Shown piece after piece: positions 1-8,531 of a stretch of DNA of 34,408 nt. The notes beneath the pieces were generated by a model, which saw nothing but the letters and a program-made list of their open reading frames with translations, had not been told where the DNA came from and ran no database searches. How positions within the stretch are numbered: position 1 is the stretch's first letter; the number at the start of each line of letters is the position of its first letter. The stretch covers positions 1-34,408 of the forward strand of contig JACIXH010000033.1 in NCBI GenBank assembly GCA_014360565.1, read 5' to 3'. The translations under genes and the position numbers were made by a program. The stretch is from Nocardia sp. GTDB taxonomy: Bacteria; Actinomycetota; Actinomycetes; Mycobacteriales; Mycobacteriaceae.

Positions 1-28
1 GTCAGCTACGACTGAGAGTTCATCACTG

Positions 29-1489
29 GTGTCGACGTTGTTAGGCAATGAGCCCGAACTATGCCGAGTTTCAGTGATCGGGGGTGATACGCAGCTCGAC
101 ATAGGTTTGCCCGCCACGGTTCCCATCGCCGGCTTCATCGGTGATCTGGTGGCGCTGATCCGCTCGCGGGATCCACGCTTGCCCGACGGCGACGAGGACT
201 CTGCCCCGGTTCGCGCCCAGCACTGGACCCTGGCGCGACTCGGCCAGGACCCGCTCGCGCCGAGCCGCACGCTCACCGAGGCCGAGGTCTACGACGGTGA
301 GCTGCTGGTGCTCAGCCCGGTGACCCGCAAAGAGTCGCCCGCGCTGTTCGACGACGTCATCGATGCCGTATCCCGGCTCACCGCAGGGGAGTTCCGCGGC
401 TGGTCCGGTTCCGCGGCCCGCTGGACCGGGCTGGTGCTGGCTACCGTCTCGATCGTCGCCGCGCTCGCGTTGCTGATCGTCTCGCGCGCCGACACCGATC
501 CGCTCGCCCCCGCGTTCGCGCTGCTCGGCACCGGGATCGCCGCGTCGGCGGCAGCCGGGATCGCCGCGCGAAAATTCACGGATTCGATTACCGCGAACTG
601 GCTTTCGCTCGACGCGCTGCTGCTGCTGTTCGGCGGTGGTGCGCTGGTGGTGCCAGGGCAACTCGGCGCGGGCCATGTGTTGCTCGGCAGCGTGGTGCTG
701 CTGGTCGGCGCGGTGGTCGGGTATCGGGTCACCGGGATCGGAGCAGGCTTGTTCGCCGCCGCGATCACGGTCAGCGTGTTCGGTGCGGTGGCCGGTGCGG
801 TCTACCTGATCTGGCATCCGGGGCTGGCCAAGCTGTTCGCCGGGGTGCTCGTCGCGGCGGTGATACTGCTGTCGTCGGTGCCGCGTCTGGCCGCGGTGAC
901 GGCCCGGCTGCCGATTCCGCCGGTACCGACCGCGGGCGGGGCGATCGACCCCGCCGATCACGAACAGCGCCCGACCATCGAGGGCGTCGGTGCGGTCGGC
1001 GCGATCGCGCTGCCCTCGGCCGCCGGACTCGGTGAACGTGCCAGGGTCGCCAATCAGATCCAGACCGGTCTCGTCGTCGCCTGTGCGCTGGCCGCGATGA
1101 TCGGCGCCATCGGCGCGGCCGACCCGTTCGGCTCGTACCATTCCGGCGGCGTCGCCCTCGCGGCGGTGGCGGCGATCGTGTTGTGTCTGCGCGGTCGGTC
1201 CTACGCCGACCTGGTGCAGGCCGCCACGCTGATCACCGCGGGCGCGCTCACCATGCTCCTGCTGCTGACCGGCCTCGGTCTCGGCCACGATTCACTCGAA
1301 TTCCTCGCGGTGGGGCTGTTGCTGGCGACGGCGGGCGGTGTCGTCGGGTTCGGCGTCATCGGACCCCATGTCGAAGTGACCCCGGTGACGAGACGGATGA
1401 TCGAGATCTTCGAGTACTTGTTGATCATCACGATGATCCCGCTCGCCCTCTGGGTCATGGATGTGTACTCGACCGCTCGCAACATATGA
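29..1489 (+). CDS. eccD: EccD, type VII secretion membrane channel component (left locus)
   Basis: EccD is the polytopic inner-membrane subunit of the ESX translocon, thought to form the vestibule around the pore. The 486-residue protein has the family layout: a cytoplasmic ubiquitin-like (YukD) domain at about residues 10-97 with the typical ending DGELLVLSP, an amphipathic linker with LFDDVIDAV at 107-114, then from residue 131 to the end a series of about eleven strongly hydrophobic segments. The start is a GTG at 29. Its stop codon overlaps the mycP start (ATGA, 1486-1489), so the two are translationally coupled. The bases before it (1-15) read in frame to a stop and may be the tail of another gene. 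The paralogue at 29653-31119 has the same length and plan. Family assignment is secure; which ESX type it belongs to is inference. Confidence 0.93.
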   Translation: MSTLLGNEPELCRVSVIGGDTQLDIGLPATVPIAGFIGDLVALIRSRDPRLPDGDEDSAPVRAQHWTLARLGQDPLAPSRTLTEAEVYDGELLVLSPVTRKESPALFDDVIDAVSRLTAGEFRGWSGSAARWTGLVLATVSIVAALALLIVSRADTDPLAPAFALLGTGIAASAAAGIAARKFTDSITANWLSLDALLLLFGGGALVVPGQLGAGHVLLGSVVLLVGAVVGYRVTGIGAGLFAAAITVSVFGAVAGAVYLIWHPGLAKLFAGVLVAAVILLSSVPRLAAVTARLPIPPVPTAGGAIDPADHEQRPTIEGVGAVGAIALPSAAGLGERARVANQIQTGLVVACALAAMIGAIGAADPFGSYHSGGVALAAVAAIVLCLRGRSYADLVQAATLITAGALTMLLLLTGLGLGHDSLEFLAVGLLLATAGGVVGFGVIGPHVEVTPVTRRMIEIFEYLLIITMIPLALWVMDVYSTARNI

Positions 1490-2895
1490 CCGTCGCAGCC
1501 ATGCGGCGGGCGGTGCTGCGGCTCACCTGTGCGGCGACCGTGCTCGGCACGGTCGCCGGCTTCCCGATGCCCGCGAGCGCGATCGCCCCACCGCGGATCG
1601 ATCCCGGTGCGCTCGGCGCCGCGGTGGCGCTGAGCGGTAGACCGGCGCCGCTGGAACCGACCGAGCAGCGCGAACTGTGTGCCGAACCGGTGCTGCGCGG
1701 TAGCGTGCCGGTCGAACCGCCGATGTCGCAGCAGGTCCTGGACCTGCCATCGGCATGGCAGTTCAGCCGGGGTGCGGGGCAGAAGGTGGCCGTGATCGAC
1801 ACCGGCGTCAACCGGCATCCGCGCCTGCCCGCGCTGCAAGCGGGCGGTGACTACGTCAGCGATTCCGACGGCACCGTCGACTGCGACGGCCACGGCACCT
1901 TGGTGGCGGGCATCATCGCCGCCCGTCCCTCACCCGACGACGCGTTCGTCGGTGTCGCCCCGGACGCGGAGATCCTGGCCATCCGCCAGCTCAGCCTCGC
2001 CTACGACCGCAAGGACCGGCAGGGCGCGGTCAAGGAGGACGGTGCGCTGCGCAGCGACGGCTACGGCAGTGTGCTCACCCTCGCCGCGGCCGTCGTCCGC
2101 GCGGTCGACCTGGGCGCCACCGTGATCAATATCTCCGAAGTAGCCTGCACCGCAGCCGGTACCAACACCGCCGACGGCGCGCTCGGCGCCGCTGTGCAGT
2201 ACGCCTACGACCGCAATGTGGTGGTCGTAGCGGCCGCGGGCAATGTGGAGCAGGGCGGGCCGTGTGAAAACCAGAACGAGGGCTCGGGCTGGAATTCGGT
2301 GACCACAGTCGCGTCCCCGGCTTGGTTCGCGCCCTACGTGCTGTCGGTCGGCTCGGTCGACACCACCGGCCAGCCCTCGGCGTTGTCGCTGCGTGGGCCG
2401 TGGGTCGGGGCGGCCGCGATCGGGCGCAACATCGTGTCGCTGGACAGCAAGCCCGGCGGCACCGGGCTCGTCGACGGCGTACAGACGATGGAGGGCGTGC
2501 AGCCGATCGACGGAACCAGTTTCGCCGCACCGTATGTCGCCGGATTGGCCGCGCTGATCCGGTCCCGCTATCCGGAGCTGACCGCGCAGCAGGTGATCGA
2601 CCGGATAACCCGTACCGCACACGCCCCGGGTCGCGGGCGCGACGACGCCATCGGGGCGGGCCTGATAGACCCGCTCGCCGCGCTCACCGCGCCGTTGTCG
2701 GCCGAGCCGCCGAGCGCGGGCGCCGACCTCGGCCATCCGATCGCCGAACCGTACGCGGCGCCGGAGCCGGATCCCCGACCGCGACAGGTCGCGATCGCCG
2801 GTTCGCTGACGTTGTTGGCCGCCTTGGGAATCGGCGCCGCGTTCGGCTTTCCGTTCCGCCGCCGCAGCGCCGACCTGAACCAGGAATTCGAGTAG
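1486..2895 (+). CDS. mycP: MycP mycosin, membrane-anchored subtilisin-like protease (left locus)
   Basis: Mycosins are S8 serine proteases tethered outside the inner membrane by a C-terminal helix; they stabilise the ESX membrane complex and can process substrates. The 469-residue product starts at the ATG in the ATGA overlap with eccD. A longer reading of this frame would begin inside eccD and is rejected because a signal peptide (residues about 6-33, ending PASA) follows this ATG. The catalytic triad is intact: Asp105 in VAVIDTGV, His136 in DGHGTLVAG, Ser345 in GTSFAAPYVAG. The oxyanion Asn lies in AAAGN. The C-terminus has a Pro-rich stretch, one transmembrane helix and a short Arg-rich tail (FPFRRR). 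eccC follows 11 bases downstream. Both mycosins in the window look catalytically competent. Confidence 0.93.
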   Translation: MTVAAMRRAVLRLTCAATVLGTVAGFPMPASAIAPPRIDPGALGAAVALSGRPAPLEPTEQRELCAEPVLRGSVPVEPPMSQQVLDLPSAWQFSRGAGQKVAVIDTGVNRHPRLPALQAGGDYVSDSDGTVDCDGHGTLVAGIIAARPSPDDAFVGVAPDAEILAIRQLSLAYDRKDRQGAVKEDGALRSDGYGSVLTLAAAVVRAVDLGATVINISEVACTAAGTNTADGALGAAVQYAYDRNVVVVAAAGNVEQGGPCENQNEGSGWNSVTTVASPAWFAPYVLSVGSVDTTGQPSALSLRGPWVGAAAIGRNIVSLDSKPGGTGLVDGVQTMEGVQPIDGTSFAAPYVAGLAALIRSRYPELTAQQVIDRITRTAHAPGRGRDDAIGAGLIDPLAALTAPLSAEPPSAGADLGHPIAEPYAAPEPDPRPRQVAIAGSLTLLAALGIGAAFGFPFRRRSADLNQEFE

Positions 2896-2906
2896 TAGAG
2901 GCATCG

Positions 2907-5900
2907 ATGGCAACCGAAGGTTTCGTCCGTCGCCCCCGGATCGCGCCGCCGCGCGCACCGGGCGGTGAAGTCGCGCTCACCCCGCCGCCGGAGATCCAGC
3001 GCGCCATCCCGTCGCCGCTGATGATGAAGCTGATGCCCATCATCATGGTGGTCGCGGTAGTCGGCATGATCGCGATGATGGTCACGATGGGCCGCAATCT
3101 GCTGGCCAATCCGATGATGATGATGTTCCCGATGATGATGCTGATGTCGATGGTCGGCATGATGGCGGGCATGCGCGGCGGCGGCCCCAAGCGCGCCGTC
3201 GAGCTCAACGAGGAACGCAAGGACTACTTCCGGTATCTCGACCAGGTACGCAAGGATGTGCGCACCACCGGCATCAAACAGTTGGAGACGCTCGGCTGGA
3301 GTCATCCCGAACCCGCCGACCTGCCCTCGCTGATCGGCAGCAGGCGGATGTGGGAGCGCCGCCCCAACGACCCCGACTTCGGGCATGTGCGAGTCGGCGT
3401 CGGCAGCCACCGCCTCGCCACCAAACTGGCCAGGCCCGAAACCGGACCGCTGGAAGACCTGGAGCCGGTGTCGACGGTGGCGCTGCGCCGTTTCGTTCGC
3501 ACCCATTCGGTGGTGCACGAACTGCCGACCGCGGTCTCGCTGCGTGCTTTCCCCGCGATCAACATCGGCGGCGACGTCGTCGAGGGCCGCGAACTGGTGC
3601 GGGCCATGCTGATGGAGCTGACCACCTTCCACGGGCCGGACAATCTCGTCGTCGCCATCGTCTGCGCCGATCCGGACACGCACTGGGCCTGGGCCAAATG
3701 GCTTCCACACGTGCAACATCCGTCGGTGCGAGACGGGCTGGGCTCGGCGCGGATGATGTACACCTCGCTGGGCGAGCTCGAGTCCGCGTTGCAGACAGAG
3801 CTGATGGAACGCGGCCGGTTCATGCGCAATCCGCAGCCGACCCAGGGCAGGCTGCACCTGGTTGTCGTGATCGACGACGGCTATATCAGCGGCAACGAAC
3901 GCACCATCAGCGAATCCGGCCTCGATTCGGTGACCGTGCTCGACCTGACCGCGCCCGAGAACGGGCTCGCGGCGCGTCGCGGTCTGCAACTGGTCGTCGC
4001 CGACGGCGTGGTGTCGGCGCGCAGCGCCGCCGGGGTGGAACGGTTCGCCACCGCCGACGAGGTCAGCCCGGCCGAGGCGGCGGCCTTCGCGCGCTCGCTG
4101 GCCCGCTACCGGCTCGCCACGGCCGCGCAGATCGTCAGCCTGGGGGAGGGCACCACCAGCGATCCCGGCCTGATGGCCCTGTTGCGCATACCCGACGCCG
4201 CCCAGATCGACCCGGCCAGGGTGTGGCGACCGCGCACCGCGCGCGAACGCCTGCGGGTGCCGATCGGTATCACACCCGACGGCACGCCGGTCGAGATCGA
4301 CATCAAGGAATCGGCCGAGAACGGCATGGGCCCGCACGGCCTGTGCATCGGCGCCACCGGTTCCGGCAAGTCCGAATTCCTTCGCACCCTGGTTCTTTCG
4401 CTGGTCACCACGCATTCGCCGGACGCGCTCAACCTGGTGCTGGTCGACTTCAAGGGTGGCGCGACCTTCCTCGGTCTCGACTCGCTGCCGCACGTCGCAG
4501 CCGTGATCACCAACCTCGAGGACGAGCTCTCGCTGGTCGACCGTATGAAGGACGCGCTCGCCGGTGAGATGAACCGCCGCCAGGAGTTGCTGCGCTCGGC
4601 GGGCAACTACGCCAACGTCACCGACTACGAGAAAGCCAGGGCGGCAGGCGTTCCGCTCGATCCGTTGCCCGCGCTGTTCGTGGTGGTCGACGAGTTCTCC
4701 GAACTGCTCTCGCAGAAACCGGATTTCGCGGAGTTGTTCGTGATGATCGGCCGACTCGGCCGCTCACTGCACGTGCATCTGCTGCTGGCCTCGCAGCGCC
4801 TCGAAGAGAACAAGCTGCGCGGTCTGGAATCGCACCTGTCCTACCGGATCGGCCTTCGCACCTTCTCGGCCAACGAATCGCGCGCGGTCCTCGGCATCAC
4901 CGATGCCTACCACCTGCCCAGCGTGCCCGGCGCGGGCTACCTGAAAAGCGATGCGTCCGAGCCACTTCGGTTCAACGCCAGCTACGTCTCGGGTTCCTAT
5001 GTCGCACCGGTCGGCACCGTCATCGACGACGACGGCGCCCCCATGGGCGGGCAACGGCCCGTCGTGTTCACCGCGGCCCCCGTCGAGGCGGTCGAGGTCG
5101 AGCCGGAGTTGGAGGAGACCGACCCGATCCTGCGCGGCAGGCCGGAACTTCCCCCGCCGCCGCCCAGCGGCCCCGCCGCGGAGGAGGGCATCCCGGACTC
5201 GTTGCTCGACGTGGTGGTCAAGCGACTCACCGGACACGGCAGGCCCGCCCACGAGGTGTGGCTACCGCCGCTGGAGGAATCGCCGACCGCCGACATGCTG
5301 CTGCCCGATCCGGACTGGCGTTCGCCGGTGAACCGGCACGGCCAGCTCTGGATGCCGATCGGCGTCATCGACAAGCCCTACGAACAGCGTCGTGACGTGC
5401 TCACCATCAATCTCGCGGGCGCACAAGGCAATGTCGCGGTGGTCGGTGGCCCGCAGTCGGGCAAGTCCACCACGCTGCGCACGATCATTCTGGCCGCGGC
5501 CGCCACGCACACCCCCGAGCAGGTGCAGTTCTACTGCCTCGATTTCGGTGGCGGCAGTATGGCCGGTCTGGTCGGGATTCCGCACGTCGGTTCGGTCGCC
5601 GGTCGACTCGACGGTGATCGGGTGCGCCGCACCATCGCCGAGCTCACCAGCCTGATGCGCCAGCGCGAGGAGCGGTTCGCCGAGCTGGGCATCGAGTCGA
5701 TGGCCGAGTTCCGCCGCCGCAAGTTCTCCGCGCTCGAGGCCAGGCAGATCAACGGGACCACCGCCCCGCCCGGTGACCTGCTGGCTGCCGACCAGTTCGG
5801 TGACGTGTTCCTGGTGATCGACGGCTGGAGCGCGATCCGCGAGGAATTCGATGTCCTCGAACCGCACATCAACGCCATTGCCACCCAGGGTCTTTCCTTC

Positions 5901-6971
5901 GGCGTCCACCTGGTGATCGGCGCCTCCCGCTGGGCTGAGATCCGGCCGGTGGTCAAAGACCAGGTCGGCACCCGGCTCGAGCTTCGCCTCGGCGATCCCG
6001 GCGACTCGGAAATGAATCGCCGCACCGCGCACCAGGTACCGGTCGGCAAACCCGGTCGCGGTCTCACGCGCGAGCAGCTGCACATGCTGATCGCGCTGCC
6101 CCGCTTGGACTCCGACTCCGACCCGTCCACGGTCGCCGACGGCGTCACCAAGGCGCGCGAGGAACTCGTGGCCTTGTATCCGGGCCGCCACGCCCCGCAG
6201 GTGCGCATGCTGCCGCTGAGCTTCCCGCGCGATGAGGTCGTCGCGGCCGCCAAGGAGCAGGGGGTCACGCTCGACCGCACCAAGGTCGTCGTCGGTCTCG
6301 GCGAATCCGAATTGCAGCCGCTGATCCTGGATTTCGGCCTCGAACCGCACTTCATGGCCTTCGCCGATGTGGAGTGCGGCAAGACCACGCTGCTGCGCAA
6401 CATCGTGATGAGTATCGCCGAACAGTCCGACGCGTCCGAGGCGCGGATCATCATGATCGACTATCGGCGCACCATGCTCGGGGTGCTCGAGGGCGACCAA
6501 CTGGCCGGCTACTCGACCTCGTCGCAGACCTGTGGGCCGATGATCGCCGAGGTCGCGGGCTATCTGTCCAAGCGAATCCCCGGTTCCGACATCACCCAGC
6601 AGCAACTGCGCGAACGCAGCTGGTGGTCGGGCCCGGAGATCTATGTCGTCGTCGACGACTACGACATGGTGGTCACCGGTTCGGTCAACCCGTTCGCACC
6701 GCTGCTCGAGTACTTGCCGCAGGCTCGCGATATCGGCCTGCACTTGGTCGTCACCCGCCGCATCGGCGGTGCGTCGCGCGCGCTCTACGACCCGGTACTC
6801 GGGGCGATGAAGAACCTGTCGGTCCAGTCGTTGATCATGAGCGGATCGCGCGATGAAGGAAAGCTGATCGGCGACGTTCGCCCGAGCAAGATGCCGCCCG
6901 GCCGCGGCACCTTGATCTCGCGCAGCCAGGGCATCGAACTCGTCCACATCGCCGACCTGCCACCGGTGTAG
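2907..6971 (+). CDS. eccC: EccC, triple FtsK/SpoIIIE-type ATPase motor (left locus)
   Basis: EccC is the motor that recognises substrates and powers type VII secretion. The chosen ATG sits 11 bases after the mycP stop and gives 1,354 residues, a usual length for unsplit EccC; upstream in-frame sequence overlaps mycP and is discarded. The N-terminal membrane segments (about residues 39-91) are extraordinarily rich in methionine, roughly 20 Met in 53 residues. Three ATPase domains follow. D1 has Walker A GATGSGKS at 482-489 and a Walker B around FVVVDEFSELL. D2 has GGPQSGKS at 847-854 with a Walker B-like VFLVIDGW. D3 has a degenerate P-loop, ADVECGKTT at 1153-1161, with IYVVVDDYD. D1 is the canonical active domain, as in the family. 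The gene is convergent with the GNAT gene (8 bases between stops). No esx substrate gene follows. Confidence 0.95.
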   Translation: MATEGFVRRPRIAPPRAPGGEVALTPPPEIQRAIPSPLMMKLMPIIMVVAVVGMIAMMVTMGRNLLANPMMMMFPMMMLMSMVGMMAGMRGGGPKRAVELNEERKDYFRYLDQVRKDVRTTGIKQLETLGWSHPEPADLPSLIGSRRMWERRPNDPDFGHVRVGVGSHRLATKLARPETGPLEDLEPVSTVALRRFVRTHSVVHELPTAVSLRAFPAINIGGDVVEGRELVRAMLMELTTFHGPDNLVVAIVCADPDTHWAWAKWLPHVQHPSVRDGLGSARMMYTSLGELESALQTELMERGRFMRNPQPTQGRLHLVVVIDDGYISGNERTISESGLDSVTVLDLTAPENGLAARRGLQLVVADGVVSARSAAGVERFATADEVSPAEAAAFARSLARYRLATAAQIVSLGEGTTSDPGLMALLRIPDAAQIDPARVWRPRTARERLRVPIGITPDGTPVEIDIKESAENGMGPHGLCIGATGSGKSEFLRTLVLSLVTTHSPDALNLVLVDFKGGATFLGLDSLPHVAAVITNLEDELSLVDRMKDALAGEMNRRQELLRSAGNYANVTDYEKARAAGVPLDPLPALFVVVDEFSELLSQKPDFAELFVMIGRLGRSLHVHLLLASQRLEENKLRGLESHLSYRIGLRTFSANESRAVLGITDAYHLPSVPGAGYLKSDASEPLRFNASYVSGSYVAPVGTVIDDDGAPMGGQRPVVFTAAPVEAVEVEPELEETDPILRGRPELPPPPPSGPAAEEGIPDSLLDVVVKRLTGHGRPAHEVWLPPLEESPTADMLLPDPDWRSPVNRHGQLWMPIGVIDKPYEQRRDVLTINLAGAQGNVAVVGGPQSGKSTTLRTIILAAAATHTPEQVQFYCLDFGGGSMAGLVGIPHVGSVAGRLDGDRVRRTIAELTSLMRQREERFAELGIESMAEFRRRKFSALEARQINGTTAPPGDLLAADQFGDVFLVIDGWSAIREEFDVLEPHINAIATQGLSFGVHLVIGASRWAEIRPVVKDQVGTRLELRLGDPGDSEMNRRTAHQVPVGKPGRGLTREQLHMLIALPRLDSDSDPSTVADGVTKAREELVALYPGRHAPQVRMLPLSFPRDEVVAAAKEQGVTLDRTKVVVGLGESELQPLILDFGLEPHFMAFADVECGKTTLLRNIVMSIAEQSDASEARIIMIDYRRTMLGVLEGDQLAGYSTSSQTCGPMIAEVAGYLSKRIPGSDITQQQLRERSWWSGPEIYVVVDDYDMVVTGSVNPFAPLLEYLPQARDIGLHLVVTRRIGGASRALYDPVLGAMKNLSVQSLIMSGSRDEGKLIGDVRPSKMPPGRGTLISRSQGIELVHIADLPPV

Positions 6972-6979
6972 CAGATCCG

Positions 6980-7582
6980 TTAGCCGGGGAAGCGGTCCAT
7001 CAGTGGCAGGCCCGGCCCGCCGGAACGACGATGGGCAGGCCGGTGGACCGTCGGCCCACACCAGCTGTCGGTGCGGCGTTCGAACAGGGCGCAGGAAGGC
7101 CCGGTGGTCAGTGGGTCGGCGATCCGGGCCAGGCTGAAGCCGGCGCGGCGGTAATAGTCGTGGAGTTGACGATTGGCGGTCCACGCATCGAGGCGGACCC
7201 AATCCCGGTGCTTCTGGACGGCCAGCCGCGCGGCGTGGGCGAGCATTCCGTGCCCGACCTCGCGCCCGGCGAACCGCAGGTCGACGATCATGAAGTGCAC
7301 GATCACCGACTCGGCCAGCTCCCAGGCCGACCACAACCCCGGATCCGCCCGGTGATTCACCGTGATCGTCCCCGCGGGCTCGCCGTCGACCTCCGCGATC
7401 CACGTCTCACCCCGATCCAGCGCCCGCCCCACCGCGCCGGCGAAGATCTCGATCGGTCGCCCGCGCCCCGCCACCGTCCATTGGTCCGACCCGCGTGCCG
7501 TCAGCCACGACGTGCGCTGGACGCGCAGGCGGCAGATCAGCGGCAGGTCGCCCAGGGTGGCCGGGCGCAGGCGCACCGTCAT
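6980..7582 (-). CDS. GNAT-family N-acetyltransferase
   Basis: The product is a 200-residue GCN5-related N-acetyltransferase that transfers acetyl from acetyl-CoA to an unidentified amine. The fold is recognisable from the opening VRLRPATLGDLPLICRLR, the central strand WIAEVDGEPAGTITV (61-75) and the acetyl-CoA pyrophosphate loop R107-EVGHG-112 in the usual R/Q-x-x-G-x-G/A form, followed by the C-terminal NRQLHDYYRRAGF segment typical of the family. The ATG at 7582 overlaps the stop of the upstream GntR gene (ATGA on the minus strand), so the pair is translationally coupled and the regulator probably controls it. Longer in-frame reading upstream lies inside the GntR gene and is rejected. The substrate cannot be told from sequence. 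Confidence 0.85.
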   Translation of the reverse strand: MTVRLRPATLGDLPLICRLRVQRTSWLTARGSDQWTVAGRGRPIEIFAGAVGRALDRGETWIAEVDGEPAGTITVNHRADPGLWSAWELAESVIVHFMIVDLRFAGREVGHGMLAHAARLAVQKHRDWVRLDAWTANRQLHDYYRRAGFSLARIADPLTTGPSCALFERRTDSWCGPTVHRPAHRRSGGPGLPLMDRFPG

Positions 7583-8391
7583 GACAACGCGACGGCCGGC
7601 CTGGGTGCGATGCCCAGCGTGCGGGCGATGACGGCGGTGCCCGTGGAGTCGCCGAGCTGATAGGCCAGCTGGTTGCGACCGGCGAGGGAGCGGTGTCGGG
7701 TGGCGCGGGTGACGCGTTCGTGGTTGGCGCCGATGCGCAGGTGATCGAGCAGGACGGTGCCGGTGGCCACGCCGAGCACCGCCGCTTCTTCGGCGGTGGC
7801 GGCGCGGGCCAGCACGGTGTCGCGGTGGGCGGTCTCGCCGTAGCCGCGGTCGGCCAGGCGGCGGGTGGTGCCCTCGGGGATGTCGCGGGGGGAGTCGATG
7901 CCCGCGGCTTCGGCCAGGTCGCGGGGGTAGAAACTGACCTCCCACGACCACGGTTCGTTGTCCAGGTACTGCACCACCGTGCGGGCCAGCACCCAGGAAT
8001 CGGCGGCGACACCGAGCCAGCGCGCGACTTCGGCGTTCGCCGGTTCCATTCTGGTACTGAACTGCTTGGCCGGTTCGCGATTGGCCGCGCGCGCGGTCTC
8101 TTCGAAGATGTCGTGCGAGGACCGCGGCCGATCCCGCCGGATGTGGTCGGTGACCACCGACTCCAGCACTTCCTGGTTTCGCACGATGGTGCCGCGGGAA
8201 GTCGCTGTGTAGACCAGATTTTCCGCGACCAGCACCTGAATCGCGTTGCGGGAGGTGGTGATCGAGACCTGCATCTGATCGGCGAGCTCGGAGTGGCTCG
8301 GTAACCGGTCGCCCGGTTTCCATGTGCCCGCGTGGATCTCCTCACGGAGAAGGTTCGCGATCCGGAGATAGGTCGGACCGTCCGCCATCAT
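7579..8391 (-). CDS. GntR-family transcriptional regulator with UTRA domain (HutC-like)
   Basis: This is a one-component repressor-type regulator of 270 residues. The N-terminal winged helix (residues about 4-75) reads YLRIANLLREEIHAGTWKPG, then LPSHSELADQMQVS and a recognition helix near TTSRNAIQVL, which is the GntR pattern. The C-terminal half (about 95-245) fits a UTRA effector-binding domain of the HutC/FarR branch. The start is ATG 8391, with a second ATG immediately after it. The gene is coupled by overlap to a GNAT gene downstream and faces a DUF4254 gene across a 140-base divergent region holding an inverted repeat (8411-8441), a likely operator for autoregulation. The effector is unknown. 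Confidence 0.88.
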   Translation of the reverse strand: MMADGPTYLRIANLLREEIHAGTWKPGDRLPSHSELADQMQVSITTSRNAIQVLVAENLVYTATSRGTIVRNQEVLESVVTDHIRRDRPRSSHDIFEETARAANREPAKQFSTRMEPANAEVARWLGVAADSWVLARTVVQYLDNEPWSWEVSFYPRDLAEAAGIDSPRDIPEGTTRRLADRGYGETAHRDTVLARAATAEEAAVLGVATGTVLLDHLRIGANHERVTRATRHRSLAGRNQLAYQLGDSTGTAVIARTLGIAPRPAVALS

Positions 8392-8410
8392 GCTCCTCGG
8401 TAGGTCGTGC

Positions 8411-8441
8411 AGGTAACGAAGTGTACTCGTATCGGTTACCT
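8411..8441. promoter_or_regulatory. Inverted repeat, candidate GntR operator
   Basis: AGGTAAC (8411-8417) and GTTACCT (8435-8441) are a perfect 7-base inverted repeat separated by 17 bases, lying 20-50 bases upstream of the GntR start. The interior also holds a small dyad, TAC-TC-GTA. Position and symmetry suit a dimeric GntR repressor acting on its own promoter and perhaps the divergent DUF4254 promoter. The site is seen; the binding protein is inferred. Confidence 0.4.
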
Positions 8442-8456
8442 ACGGCCGAGTAATGC

Positions 8457-8485
8457 TTGACAGAGAGCTTGCGAGGTTTATTGTA
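8457..8485 (+). promoter_or_regulatory. Candidate sigma-70-type promoter for the DUF4254 gene
   Basis: A consensus -35 box TTGACA (8457-8462) is followed after 16-17 bases by an AT-rich TATTGTA (8479-8485) usable as a -10, which stands out in this GC-rich DNA. It reads toward the DUF4254 start at 8532 and lies just beyond the inverted repeat at 8411-8441. Confidence 0.45.
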
Positions 8486-8531
8486 ATGAACGTCCTGATC
8501 CGGTGCTCTGCGGCGATGACGGCGAGGCAAC

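Noticed and set aside
71..1288. Long antisense open frame opposite eccD (and many similar ones opposite eccC, rpoA, rpsD and the HerA-like gene)
   Set aside because: Arg/Gly/Asp-rich composition without domains is the usual shadow of high-GC codon use on the other strand.
1183..1485. N-terminal extension of the left MycP
   Set aside because: It lies inside eccD in another frame; the signal peptide and ATGA overlap place the start at 1486.
2322..2906. N-terminal extension of the left EccC
   Set aside because: It overlaps mycP in another frame and looks like Arg-rich shadow sequence; the conserved EccC N-terminus starts at 2907.
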